Origin: JAJPHC01 sp035255945 | Lineage (GTDB): Bacteria > Acidobacteriota > Thermoanaerobaculia > Gp7-AA8 | Assembly (NCBI GenBank): GCA_035255945.1 | Contig: DATEZA010000261.1 | Span: 1 to 18,748, forward strand | DNA length: 18,748 nt | Direction: 5' to 3' | In this document: positions 1-6,957 of the stretch, piece by piece | Numbering within the stretch: the first letter of the stretch is position 1 | Layout of the letters: every line of letters begins with the position of its first letter | The notes under the pieces: model-generated | Told to the model about the DNA's origin: nothing | Seen by the model: the letters and a program-made list of their open reading frames with translations, nothing else | Database searches by the model: none | Made by a program: the position numbers and the translations under genes

Positions 1-2
1 AG

Positions 3-1547
3 AAGGTCGACATGTCGTACTCCTTCGACGATCTCTCGCCGAAGGAGCGCACCGTCGTCAACGAACTGATCGCCGCCTCGCGCGACCTCGAGCAGATCTA
101 CTGGCATCAGAACAACCCGGCCGACATCGACCTCTATCACCAGACCGTCAAGGCGAATCCCGCGCTGCATCACTACATCTGGATCAACGGCAGCCGCTTC
201 GATCAGATCAACGAGAACAAGCCGTTCTACGGCAGCGAGCCGATGCCGCCCGGCCGCGCGCTCTATCCGCAGGGCCTCACGCGCGACGACCTCGAGGCGT
301 ACGTGAAAGCGCATCCGGAGCAGAAGAAGGCGATCTACGACGAGCGCACCGTCGTCGAGCTCGTGAGCCGTGATCCGCTGAAGCTGAAGACCACGCCGTA
401 TCACGTGAAGTACCACCGCTGGCTCGTCAGCGCCGCCGCGCATGTGCGCAACGCCGCCGCGGCCACGCCCGACAAGACGTTCGCCAAGTACCTCCGCCTC
501 CGCGCGAAGGCGCTGCTCGACGACAACTACTACCCGAGCGACCTGGTGTGGGTCGGCGAGATGAAGGACCCGAAGATCGACATCATCTTCGCGCCCTACG
601 AGACCTACCTCGACGACCTCCTCGGCGTGAAGACGTCGTACGGCGCAGCCGTGATGGTGCGCAACGAATCGGAGAGCAAGAAGCTCGCGGTCTTCCAGAA
701 ATACGTCGCCGACATCCAGGATGCGCTGCCGCTCGCGCCGGAAGACCGGCCGTCGAAGCACGGACACGCATCACCGATGGAAGTGATGGACACGCCGTAT
801 CGGGCCGGCGATCTGCGCCACGGCTACCAGGCCGCCGCCGACAACCTGCCGAACGATCCGCGCATTCACGAGAAAGTCGGCAGCAAGAAGATCTTCTTCA
901 AGAACTACATGGACGCGCGCGTGGCGTACGTCATCCTGCCGGTGGCGAAGCGCGTGATGCGCGCCGATCAGGCCGCGATCGCATCGCCCGAGGGCATGCT
1001 GACCGACGTGATGATGCACGAGATCTGTCACGGACTCGGTCCCGCGTACTCGCGGCAGAATGGTCAACAGGTTGACATTCGCGCCGCGATCGGACCGGCG
1101 TTCTCCGCACTCGAAGAAGCGAAGGCCGACATCACCGGCATGTACGGACTGAAGTGGCTCGTCGATCACGACGCGCTGCCGAAGAACCGGCTCAACGAGT
1201 ACTACGCGTCGTATGTCGCGAGCATCTTCCGCACGGTCCGCTTCGGCGTGGCTGAGGCGCACGGCCGCGCGGAGATGATGGAGTTCAACTTCCTGCACGA
1301 GCGCGGCGCGATCTCGCGCAACGCCGCCGGTCAGTACGAGATCGCATTCGACAAGATGCCGGACGCGATCGCTGCGCTGGCGAAAGAGTTGCTGGAGATC
1401 GAAGCGACTGGAGATCGCGGCCGGGCCGAGGCGTGGTTCGCGAAGTACGACAAGATGCCTGCCGAGCTCCACGCTGCTCTCGAAGCGGCCAAGGACTTAC
1501 CGGTGGATTTCGATCCGATCATTCCGTTCGCCGAGGGAGTGCGCTGA
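3..1547 (+). CDS. Dipeptidyl-peptidase III-like zinc peptidase (M49-type), 5' partial
   Basis: Probably a zinc-dependent peptidase related to dipeptidyl-peptidase III, which removes N-terminal dipeptides. Counted from the ATG at 12, a zinc-binding motif HEICH lies at residues 336-340, followed by GLGP, and the second family motif EEAKAD lies at 368-373. These match the paired motifs of family M49 (HELLGH and EECRAE in eukaryotes), but in the five-residue HEXXH form. The reading frame is open leftward from the ATG at 12 to the window edge. The first visible residues (KVDMSYSFDDLSPKER) look like the interior of such a protein, so the true start, possibly with a signal peptide, is probably outside the window. 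The stop overlaps the start of the next gene (TGATG), implying coupled translation with a receiver protein. Family assignment is fairly secure; substrate is unknown. Confidence 0.8.
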   Translation, partial: KVDMSYSFDDLSPKERTVVNELIAASRDLEQIYWHQNNPADIDLYHQTVKANPALHHYIWINGSRFDQINENKPFYGSEPMPPGRALYPQGLTRDDLEAYVKAHPEQKKAIYDERTVVELVSRDPLKLKTTPYHVKYHRWLVSAAAHVRNAAAATPDKTFAKYLRLRAKALLDDNYYPSDLVWVGEMKDPKIDIIFAPYETYLDDLLGVKTSYGAAVMVRNESESKKLAVFQKYVADIQDALPLAPEDRPSKHGHASPMEVMDTPYRAGDLRHGYQAAADNLPNDPRIHEKVGSKKIFFKNYMDARVAYVILPVAKRVMRADQAAIASPEGMLTDVMMHEICHGLGPAYSRQNGQQVDIRAAIGPAFSALEEAKADITGMYGLKWLVDHDALPKNRLNEYYASYVASIFRTVRFGVAEAHGRAEMMEFNFLHERGAISRNAAGQYEIAFDKMPDAIAALAKELLEIEATGDRGRAEAWFAKYDKMPAELHAALEAAKDLPVDFDPIIPFAEGVR

Positions 1548-1987
1548 TGCAGAAGCGCGTGCTCATCGTCGACGACGATCCGCTGATTCGCGAGCTCCTC
1601 ACCTCGGTGCTCGTGCACGAATCGCTCGAAGTCGATTGCGCTGACGACGGCCGCCAGGCGCTCGAGCTCATGCGCACGCGCGAGTACGCAGTGGTGCTGC
1701 TCGATCTGTTGATGCCGCAGATGAACGGCTTCGACGTGCTGAAGGAGATGGATGAAGAGACGCGGCCGGTGGTCCTGGTGATCACCGGCGCGGATCACTC
1801 GACCATTGCCGAGCTCGACGCACGCATCGTGCACGGGATCGTGCGTAAGCCGTTCGAGCCGCTGGAGCTGGCGGAGCTCGTACGGGCGTGTGCGGAGATC
1901 CGCGGCCGCGGCTCGCTCGGCGCGATGGCGATTGCGACGGTGATCGCCGGATCGCCGCTGTTCGCGCTCTACATCAACCGCTTTTGA
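1547..1987 (+). CDS. Single-domain response regulator (REC), 146 aa
   Basis: A receiver-only response regulator that would take a phosphoryl group from a histidine kinase not present here. The acidic pocket is D9-D10 (in IVDDDP), the phospho-acceptor is D53 (LLDLLMP), the switch threonine is T80 and the conserved lysine is K101 (VRKPFEP). No DNA-binding output domain follows; about 20 residues of mainly hydrophobic character (from about A128 to Y142) end the protein and could be a membrane-associating helix. I chose the ATG at 1547 because it overlaps the upstream stop and starts exactly at the receiver fold; an in-frame start at 1433 would add an unrelated extension. The 3' end overlaps the convergent receiver gene by 19 bp. 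The fold is secure; partner and output are unknown. Confidence 0.9.
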   Translation: MQKRVLIVDDDPLIRELLTSVLVHESLEVDCADDGRQALELMRTREYAVVLLDLLMPQMNGFDVLKEMDEETRPVVLVITGADHSTIAELDARIVHGIVRKPFEPLELAELVRACAEIRGRGSLGAMAIATVIAGSPLFALYINRF

Positions 1988-2430
1988 AGCAGATCCGCCA
2001 GCAGCAACACCATCGTGCTGTTGAAGAATGCGCTGCCGCGGGACGAGCCGTCGCCCAGTCCCGCGCATTGCTTCACCGCAGCGAGCAGGACCTCGACATC
2101 GAACGGCTTGGCGATCATGCCGAACACGTCGTACTGCTTCATGCGCGCGAGCTCGCGATTGCTCAGCGACGCCGTCACGACGATCACGCTCTTCAGCGCC
2201 TCGGGGCGATTGGCGGTGAGGTAATCGAGGACGCCGTAGCCGTCGAACGTCGGCATCCGGATGTCGAGCAGGATGACGGCATACTGTTTCGTCTTCAGTT
2301 TTTCGACGGCCTCGGCGCCGTCGCTGGCGGTATCGGTCGTGAATTCCTTTTGCAGGATCGCCGTGATGAGGGTGCAGGTTGCTTCGTTGTCGTCGACCAG
2401 CAGGACGAACGGCTTTTCCACCATCGACAT
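1969..2430 (-). CDS. Single-domain response regulator (REC), 153 aa
   Basis: A second receiver-only protein, convergent with the first. Residues D13-D14 (LLVDDNE), D56 (LLDIRMP), T86 (VVTAS) and K108 (AKPF) form the standard phosphorylation site. After the receiver there is a short Gly/Ser linker and a hydrophobic tail (about residues 138-148), resembling the tail of its neighbour in position and length, so the two may be diverged paralogues. A GGAGGG Shine-Dalgarno sits a few bases upstream of the ATG at 2430; a second ATG at 2424 is a possible alternative. It shares a promoter-containing gap of about 75 bp with the divergent rsgA gene. It could act in phosphorelay or bind another regulator; no output domain is visible. 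Confidence 0.9.
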   Translation of the reverse strand: MSMVEKPFVLLVDDNEATCTLITAILQKEFTTDTASDGAEAVEKLKTKQYAVILLDIRMPTFDGYGVLDYLTANRPEALKSVIVVTASLSNRELARMKQYDVFGMIAKPFDVEVLLAAVKQCAGLGDGSSRGSAFFNSTMVLLLADLLQKRLM

Positions 2431-2470
2431 CGTCGCCCTCCGATTCCGGCGATGCAGCGTGCCGCCTAAA

Positions 2471-2498
2471 TTGCGTTGATTAAGACCGGACGTATTCT
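2471..2498 (+). promoter_or_regulatory. Candidate sigma-70-type promoter for rsgA
   Basis: TTGCGT (2471-2476) and TATTCT (2493-2498) are separated by 16 nt in the AT-richer gap between the divergent receiver gene and rsgA. Transcription would start only a few bases before the ATG at 2507, so the message would be nearly leaderless; this fits the absence of a clear Shine-Dalgarno there. Motif match only. Confidence 0.35.
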
Positions 2499-2506
2499 AC
2501 AAGAAC

Positions 2507-3502
2507 ATGAAACGCGGCAAGCAGTTGCGGCACAGCCATGAACGCCCCGGGGGAAGCTGGGACGAGTTGCTTTCCGATGGTGCGGCGCCGGCTTCAGAGC
2601 CGGCGGACGCTGCCATCGTAATCTACGTCGGCAGCGCGCGATGCCGCGCGGTTTATCGCGAGCAGGAGATCGATGTCGTCGTGCCGTCCGGCATCGCGGT
2701 GAAACAGAAGAGCGCGCTGGCGGTCGGCGATCGGATCACGGTGGCGGGTGAAGCAGGTGCTTGGCGCCTCGAATCGATCCTTCCGCGGCATTCGGTGCTC
2801 GCCCGCCCCGATCCGCTGCGGCCGCACATGCAGAGATTGATCGCCGCGAACATCGACGTCGTGGTGCACGTGGTGTCGGTGAAGGCGCCGCCGCTGCGTC
2901 CCCGATTGATCGACCGCTATCTGATCGCGATTCAGCGCGGCGGCGCGCAGCCGGTGGTCTGCGTGAACAAAGTCGATCTGCTCGAGGACGCGAGCGAGGA
3001 GTTGGCGCGGCTCGATGTGTACCGGCGATTGCAGGTGCCGGTGATCGCGTGCTCGACGCGCACGGGTCAGGGACTCGATGAGCTGCGGTCGCATGCGGAA
3101 GGGAAGACGACGGCGCTGGTCGGTCACAGCGGAGTGGGGAAGTCGTCGATCCTCAACGTGCTCGATCAGCGGCTGCAGATCTCGACGAATACGTTGCATC
3201 GCCGCGGTACAGGCCGGCATACGACGACGGCGTCGACGCTGTACGATTTCGGCGGCGGGACGTATCTGATCGATACGCCCGGCATTCGCGAGTTCGGCTT
3301 GTGGGATCTCGATCGCGGCTCATTGCGCGATTATTTTCCCGAGTTCGACGAGCCGTCCGAGTCTTGCCGCTTCACGGACTGTAGCCATGTGCATGAACCC
3401 GACTGCGAGGTGAAGGAGCGTGTCGGGCGCGGCGAGATCGATGCCGCGCGCTATGAGACGTACCTCCGCCTCTACGAAGATCTCGCTCAGGAGAAACGAT
3501 GA
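2507..3502 (+). CDS. rsgA: Ribosome small-subunit-dependent GTPase RsgA
   Basis: A circularly permuted GTPase that assists late maturation of the 30S subunit by testing the decoding site and releasing on GTP hydrolysis; cytoplasmic. An OB-fold region (about residues 36-95) precedes the permuted G motifs: NKVD at 154-157 (G4), CST at 182-184 (G5), GHSGVGKS at 206-213 (G1/P-loop) and DTPG at 256-259 (G3). A C-terminal zinc-finger region carries C287, C292, a nearby His (294 or 296) and C300. At 331 aa it is of normal length. Residues 1-35 are poorly conserved and include a GC-rich palindrome at the DNA level. The stop overlaps the next gene by 4 nt (ATGA), so the lipoprotein gene is probably co-translated. 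Confidence 0.95.
   Translation: MKRGKQLRHSHERPGGSWDELLSDGAAPASEPADAAIVIYVGSARCRAVYREQEIDVVVPSGIAVKQKSALAVGDRITVAGEAGAWRLESILPRHSVLARPDPLRPHMQRLIAANIDVVVHVVSVKAPPLRPRLIDRYLIAIQRGGAQPVVCVNKVDLLEDASEELARLDVYRRLQVPVIACSTRTGQGLDELRSHAEGKTTALVGHSGVGKSSILNVLDQRLQISTNTLHRRGTGRHTTTASTLYDFGGGTYLIDTPGIREFGLWDLDRGSLRDYFPEFDEPSESCRFTDCSHVHEPDCEVKERVGRGEIDAARYETYLRLYEDLAQEKR
2586..2605. repeat. REP-like hairpin inside the rsgA coding region
   Basis: A perfect 8-bp stem (CGCCGGCT / AGCCGGCG) with a TCAG loop lies within codons 27-33 of rsgA, encoding an Ala/Pro/Glu-rich stretch in the non-conserved N-terminal tail. It resembles the GC-rich arms of the palindrome at 4048-4108. Confidence 0.45.
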
Positions 3503-3852
3503 CCCGATCGCTTGCCGTGCTGTTGCTGCTGGGTATTGCGTGCACGTCCGCGCCGCCCCCTCCGCCTGCCGCGCCTCCCGCCGCCCCCGCGCCCGTTGCC
3601 GCGTCCGCGCTCCAGGACCGCTACGGCGATTCGACCGAGACCGCAGTGCCGGTGCCGGCGCAGGGCGATGAGGTCGATTTCGAGAACAATTGGCTGTACG
3701 ACCGCTTCGGTCGCTTCCGCCGTTTGAAGTTTGCCGTGGCGCATCAGAACGATCGGCATTACGACATCATTACGATCGAGCTCCCCGATCACGCGCAGCA
3801 CACGGTGTACTTCGACATCACGGATTTGTGGGCGGCGTGGGGGAAGAAGTGA
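3499..3852 (+). CDS. Small putative lipoprotein, 117 aa
   Basis: A predicted exported lipoprotein of unknown function. Residues 1-14 form a short hydrophobic signal sequence ending in the lipobox LGIAC with the lipidated cysteine at position 15. A Pro/Ala-rich linker (about residues 16-38) follows, then a compact domain from about residue 50 with NNWLYDRFGRFRRLKF and a beta-rich end (HYDIITIELPDH, TVYFDIT). The start overlaps the rsgA stop (ATGA), so it is likely expressed as the second gene of that operon. I do not recognise the domain family. The lipoprotein call rests on the lipobox and linker alone. Confidence 0.75.
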   Translation: MTRSLAVLLLLGIACTSAPPPPPAAPPAAPAPVAASALQDRYGDSTETAVPVPAQGDEVDFENNWLYDRFGRFRRLKFAVAHQNDRHYDIITIELPDHAQHTVYFDITDLWAAWGKK

Positions 3853-4047
3853 GGGCCTGGAATTCGAGTATGCACGGCACGGTCAGACTGCCGGATTAGA
3901 GGTTCACCTGCGCGGCAAAGGCCCTCGTAAGTACGGCCGCGCTGCACCCCGGCAGCCAATGCTGATGAGGCGCGAGAGTTGCTCGCTTCAACGTTGACCC
4001 AAGTAGAAGATGAACTTACCAATGTTCCGAACGGCGAAGTTCATCAT
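3853..4047 (+). other. Intergenic stretch with possible decayed coding remnant
   Basis: No intact gene is visible between the lipoprotein gene and the palindrome at 4048. Two short stretches look coding-like on the plus strand but in different frames: one with EFEYARHGQTAGLEVHLRG (about 3859-3940) and one with ANADEARELLASTLTQVEDE (about 3955-4035). They may be parts of one gene broken by a frameshift near 3945. No family is recognised and no start is evident. Confidence 0.25.
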
Positions 4048-4108
4048 GTGTGGCGCCGCCGACTCGGCGGCGGATCCGGACCCGCCGGCGAGGTCGCCGG
4101 CGCCACAC
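4048..4108. repeat. REP-like double-hairpin palindrome
   Basis: The outer ends GTGTGGCGCCG and its complement CGGCGCCACAC form an imperfect inverted repeat spanning 61 bp. Each arm is itself a hairpin (GCCGCCGA...TCGGCGGC and GCCGGCGA...TCGCCGGC) around a TCCGGA centre. This is the layout of REP/BIME-type extragenic palindromes. It lies in the gap before the frameshifted gene at 4150 and could end transcription from the rsgA-lipoprotein operon. Confidence 0.65.
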
Positions 4109-4149
4109 CGGTTGTCTGATGAGCAAACCTGGAGCCGACGAAGGGGCGT

Positions 4150-4718
4150 ATGGGATCGCTAGAACCTATCGAAGAACTATCCCGCCACATTTCACAGCGG
4201 TTGCCTGGCGCTGAACTTTCAGTAGATGCGCCACAGAATCCTTCAGGAAATTGGTATGTGGATGTGCAATTTGAAAACTATATGTCTGTGATTGAATGGC
4301 GGCCACGCCTCGGCTTCGGCGTGTCTCTTGAAGTCGCGGGCTATGGTGAAGGACCAGAGATGGTTTCTCATCTGCGATTGAAGCTGCTGATTATCTCGCC
4401 GCTAAGCTGACCCATGGCAGGCCGGCCCGGGTCCTGCTGGCCAGCATGGACACTGCATGGCGTGGACAGTTGCTTCAAGAGCTCATTCGCCATCAATTGG
4501 CTGCGGAAGCGGCCTCTGACTATGGAAAAGCAAAAGCGTTGCTGGAGGAACACGACTTCGCTGTCGTTATTGTTGACGTGCCTGCCGGATCGATTACCGC
4601 TGACTACATCGCACTAAATGCGGCCTTGAAAGAAACGAGCTCTGTGGTTGTCGTCATTGGTGCGAGCCGCCCGGATGACGCTCCTGGAGAGTGGTTTGAA
4701 GTTTTGTCCGGAAGGTGA
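4150..4718 (+). pseudogene. Frameshifted gene with C-terminal receiver-like domain
   Basis: Two plus-strand frames appear to be halves of one gene. The first (from the ATG at 4150, preceded by AAGGGG) encodes a small domain with VIEWRPRLGFGVSLEV and GYGEGPE; it then runs into a short nonsense tail and stops at 4410. From about 4359 the neighbouring frame continues sensibly with DGFSSAIEAADYLAAKL and then a domain of about 100 residues (ARVLLASMDTAWRGQLL, FAVVIVDVP, SSVVVVIGASRP) that resembles a degenerate receiver; the usual phospho-acceptor region and lysine are not clearly kept. A single indel between 4350 and 4395 would join them. It could also be two overlapping genes or a sequencing error. 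Base composition is visibly less GC-rich than in the neighbours, which suggests acquisition. Function unknown. Confidence 0.5.
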
Positions 4719-4805
4719 TGACACCCTCACAAATCGCATCCATCGTTGAGAGTCTGGCGACGCACGAGCAACTGAGCATCGTGCAGTGAGTGCGATTTAA
4801 TCGCC

Positions 4806-5080
4806 CTAATACGCCCCCAGCCGCTTCCTGAAGTGCACGACACGATCGACGACTTCGAAGCCGAGCGCCTGATGCACCTGCTGCGAAACGTCGTTATCGA
4901 GCCACGTGTCCGAGGCCATTTCGGAGCAGCCCTGTTCTCGCGCCCATTGCTCGGACGCTCGGAGTAGATCGCGGCCGCGGCCCGTGCGGCGATGCTGCTC
5001 GGCAACGTACCAGCCTTCGAGATAGCCGACCGGCTGCAGCGGATCGCATCCATCGGCGCGCCGAGCGAAGCGACTACCAT
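4806..5080 (-). pseudogene. GNAT acetyltransferase remnant, copy 1 (internal deletion)
   Basis: The minus strand carries the C-terminal two thirds of a GNAT N-acetyltransferase nearly identical to the copy at 6366-6841: GYLEGWYVAEQHRRTGRG, then ASEQWAREQGCSEMASDTW and ALGFEVVDRVVHFRKRL, ending at a TAG at 4806. The ATG at 5080 and two more codons match the second copy's start, but roughly 200 bp of the N-terminal half is missing and the joint is out of frame. The cofactor-binding RRTGRG loop remains, but no full protein can be made. It is the left end of the first duplicated unit (GNAT, peptide, TPR). Confidence 0.75.
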
Positions 5081-5196
5081 CTGCGCATTATCCTGCCGCT
5101 TCTCGCCGGGGCATAAGTCGCTTTTGTGTCACTCTGCCTGACGAAGAGGGGGCCCATCCCACAAAACGTCGCCGGCTAGCCGGTACAGGAGGGGTT
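5081..5196 (+). promoter_or_regulatory. Conserved leader of peptide gene A
   Basis: A block of about 116 nt before the peptide start is nearly identical to those at 6842 and 7487. It contains CATAAGTCGC, a CTCT...AGAG pair, a CCGGCTAGCCGG hairpin (5172-5183) and GGAGGGG (5188-5194) as Shine-Dalgarno. CCCATCC (5153-5159) could pair with GGAGGGG with one mismatch and mask the ribosome site. Promoter elements must lie within this block or just upstream; none is convincing. I do not recognise a known riboswitch class. Confidence 0.5.
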
Positions 5197-5373
5197 ATGC
5201 GCCGTTTTTCCGCAGTTGCAGTTCTTGCCGTTCTTCTGAGCGCGTCCACCGCGCACGCTTCGTTGATCGACTTCCCGTCGCGGGAAGGGATCGGACGAAG
5301 CCGGATCGTGAAGCTGATCAAGCGGCTCGTCACGATCGTGACGGGGGACGGATTGTCGGAGCCGAAACCGTAA
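5197..5373 (+). CDS. Small secreted cationic peptide, copy A (58 aa)
   Basis: A 58-codon gene of unknown function. Residues 1-21 are a typical Sec signal peptide: MRRF, a hydrophobic core (AVAVLAVLLSAS) and a cleavage site AHA before S22. The mature peptide of about 37 residues has FPSRE, a cationic amphipathic-looking stretch (RIVKLIKRLVTIVTG) and a SEPKP tail. An AGGAGG Shine-Dalgarno 4 nt before the ATG supports the start. The same gene occurs at 6958 and 7603. Against copy B I count 8 synonymous and 4 amino-acid-changing codon differences; against copy C, 9 and 3. That pattern shows that this frame and strand are the coding ones. The gene faces a TPR-gene remnant. It could be a signalling peptide, a bacteriocin-like effector or a membrane-active peptide. 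Confidence 0.8.
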   Translation: MRRFSAVAVLAVLLSASTAHASLIDFPSREGIGRSRIVKLIKRLVTIVTGDGLSEPKP

Positions 5374-5384
5374 ACGCCGATTGG

Positions 5385-5409
5385 GGAGGGCGGCGCTGTG
5401 CCGCTCTCC
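5385..5409. terminator. Hairpin between convergent peptide A and TPR remnant 1
   Basis: GGAGGGCGGC and GCCGCTCTCC form a 10-bp stem with one G-T wobble and a GCTGT loop, directly between the two convergent reading frames. No U-tract follows, so terminator function is inferred from position. Similar hairpins sit at the same place in units B and C. Confidence 0.5.
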
Positions 5410-5950
5410 TACAACGCGACGAACTCGCGGGTCGGATTCTCGCGTAGTGAATCGATGTAGCCGCGGACATGCCGCGCGACCTCGGCCGAGGCGCGGCTCG
5501 CTTGTGCGGCATCGTTGAGAACGCGAGCGCCGACAACGCGCGGTCGTTGAATGCGATGTCGCGGAGCTCGTCGAGGATCTCCTGCGCAAGGTGAGCCGCA
5601 TCTTCGTTCGATCCGATCTGCAGCAGCGCTTCGACAATCTCCAATCCACACAGTCCTGCTTCTTCGACCATGCCATGCATCAGGAACGAACGCCGCGCTT
5701 CGTACAGTCGCTGAATGCTGAGGCCAACTGACCACGAGCGAGCAGGAGACGACCGCCGGAGAGCTCCGTGCGAATCGCCTCGACGCGCTTGCCGAGATCG
5801 ACGAATCGCGCGATCGCCTCCGACAGATGCACGTTCGCCGCGTGCGGTCACCAGGTAGACCGCGGCGTGCGCGAGATTGCTCTGAATGCGCGCTTCGCTT
5901 TCGATATCGCCGCTGCTGCGCGCGGCAGCGATCGTGCGCCCGAGTGAGCA
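5409..5950 (-). pseudogene. TPR-protein remnant 1 (truncated, frameshifted)
   Basis: The minus strand carries pieces of the C-terminal half of the TPR protein encoded at 7837-9027, spread over several frames. IESEARIQSNLAHAA matches IETEARVQNNLGHCA of the intact protein. FLMHGMVEEAGLCGLEIVE matches FLMHEMVEDAGMCGLELVE. HVRGYIDSLRENPTREFVAL, followed by a stop at 5409, matches the intact C-terminus. Several indels separate these pieces, and the N-terminal half and sigma gene are absent. The right boundary is approximate because homology fades near 5950. It is the TPR member of duplicated unit 1. Confidence 0.75.
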
Positions 5951-5988
5951 ACGCGGTCTTGAACCTGCCATACGCTAACTGGCGGGGC

Positions 5989-6233
5989 ATGACGCGCGAT
6001 GCCAGCTCACTCCTGAATGATGCTCTTCAGCTTTCGGAGCATGAACGGGCCGAACTTGCTTCACGTCTGCTCGCGCAGAACAGCTCCGCTATTTCAGCAG
6101 ACCCGAGCGTGATGAGCGGTGCGCCCGTGTTCCAGGGAACGCGCGTATGGAGGGCTTCCCTTCGGTGAGCCGTGAGCAAGTCATCTCGTTTCTGGAAGAA
6201 ACAAAAGCCCGCGTGCTGGCTTACAGCGAATGA
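5989..6233 (+). pseudogene. DUF433-type antitoxin remnant
   Basis: The first part (from the ATG at 5989) reads SLLNDALQLSEHERAELASR, like an addiction-module helix, followed by ISADPSVMSGAPVFQGTRV, the hallmark start of a DUF433 domain. Sequence then jumps, out of frame, to EGFPSVSREQVISFLEETKA and ends LAYSE-stop at 6233. The middle of the domain (about 15-20 codons) is missing, so the product would be truncated. DUF433 proteins are commonly antitoxins paired with DUF5615 toxins, and a matching toxin remnant overlaps it by 4 nt. Base composition is lower in GC than the flanks, suggesting transfer. Confidence 0.65.
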
Positions 6234-6388
6234 GGCTGCTCGTCGACGAATGTGTTGATTGGCGACTTCTGCGCGGTCGCACTACACGCTTGGCCGATTT
6301 GCGATTGTTACTGCCACCGTTACGACGGGCAATCAGTAACGCAACGAAGGGTGAGGCACAAGTAATCAGCTGGCGCGATCCGAGCTAA
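6230..6388 (+). pseudogene. DUF5615-like (PIN-like) toxin remnant
   Basis: A 52-codon in-frame remnant starts at the ATG overlapping the antitoxin stop (ATGA). It begins MRLLVDECVDWRLLRG, the typical N-terminus of DUF5615 toxins with the acidic DE pair, then jumps to a C-terminal-like segment (RLADLRLLLPPLRRAIS). Family members are usually about twice this length, so the central part, with other likely active-site residues, is deleted. It is probably inactive. Its 3' end overlaps the convergent GNAT copy by 23 bp. Confidence 0.6.
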
Positions 6389-6841
6389 CGAGCCGCTTCC
6401 TGAAGTGCACGACGCGGTCGACGACTTCGAAGCCGAGCGCCTGGTGCACCTGCTGCGAAACATCGTTATCGAGCCACGTGTCCGAGGCCATTTCGGAGCA
6501 GCCCTGTGCTCGCGCCCATTGCTCGGAGGCTCGAAGTAGATCGCGGCCGCGGCCTGTGCGGCGATGAGGCTCGGCGACGTACCAGCCCTCGAGATAGCCG
6601 ACCGGTTGCAGCGGATCGCATCCGTCCGCGCGCGAGCGAAGCGTGACCTCGGCGAAGCCGGCGGGCAGACCGCGTTCATCTTCGGCTACGAAAATCATGT
6701 ACGGGTAGATCTCGACCAGGCGCCGTCGAGAACCGCCTCTAGTTCGGCCTGATGCTCGGCAACCGTGCCGTCCGGCCAGAGCGCGTGACGGAGCGTGGCG
6801 AGGTGGGCGCAATCATCGGCGCGGGCCTGCCTGATTACCAT
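6366..6841 (-). pseudogene. GNAT N-acetyltransferase, copy 2 (frameshifted; AAC(6')-like)
   Basis: A GNAT-family acetyl-CoA-dependent N-acetyltransferase resembling aminoglycoside 6'-acetyltransferases. From the ATG at 6841 the frame gives MVIRQARADDCAHLATLRHA and HQAELEAVLDGAW, then runs into a stop. After a one-base shift near 6720-6735 it continues as EIYPYMIFVAEDERGLPAGF, GYLEGWYVAEPHRRTGRG (acetyl-CoA loop), SEMASDTWLDND and ALGFEVVDRVVHFRKRL, ending at 6366. One indel therefore splits an otherwise complete gene of about 155 residues; a sequencing error or very recent inactivation are both possible. It is divergent from peptide B, sharing the 116-nt leader region. A drug-resistance role is not established. 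Confidence 0.75.
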
Positions 6842-6957
6842 CTGCGCATTATCCTGCCGCATCTCGCCGGGGCATAAGTCGCTTTTGTGTCACTCTGCCT
6901 GACGAAGAGGGGGCCATCCCACAAAACATCGCCGGCTGAGCCGGTACAGGAGGGGTT
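6842..6957 (+). promoter_or_regulatory. Conserved leader of peptide gene B
   Basis: Nearly identical to the leader at 5081. The hairpin loop is changed (CCGGCTGAGCCGG) while its stem is kept. GGAGGGG precedes the ATG at 6958. The possible masking partner is weaker here (CCATCC at 6914-6919). It also forms the region upstream of the divergent GNAT copy. Confidence 0.5.

Noticed and set aside
5100..5196. Cyclic-di-GMP (GEMM) riboswitch upstream of the peptide genes
   Set aside because: There is some resemblance in an AAA-rich joint followed by a CCGGC hairpin, but the conserved GACGCAAAGCC core and the partner helix are missing in all three copies.
5088..5333. Minus-strand frames of 81-111 codons opposite each small-peptide gene (also 6849-7094 and 7494-7829)
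   Set aside because: They recur only because the DNA is duplicated. Differences between copies fall on third positions of the plus-strand peptide frame, and only that frame has a signal peptide and Shine-Dalgarno.
6564..6752. Plus-strand ORF of 62 codons opposite the GNAT copy
   Set aside because: Antisense of recognisable GNAT motifs.
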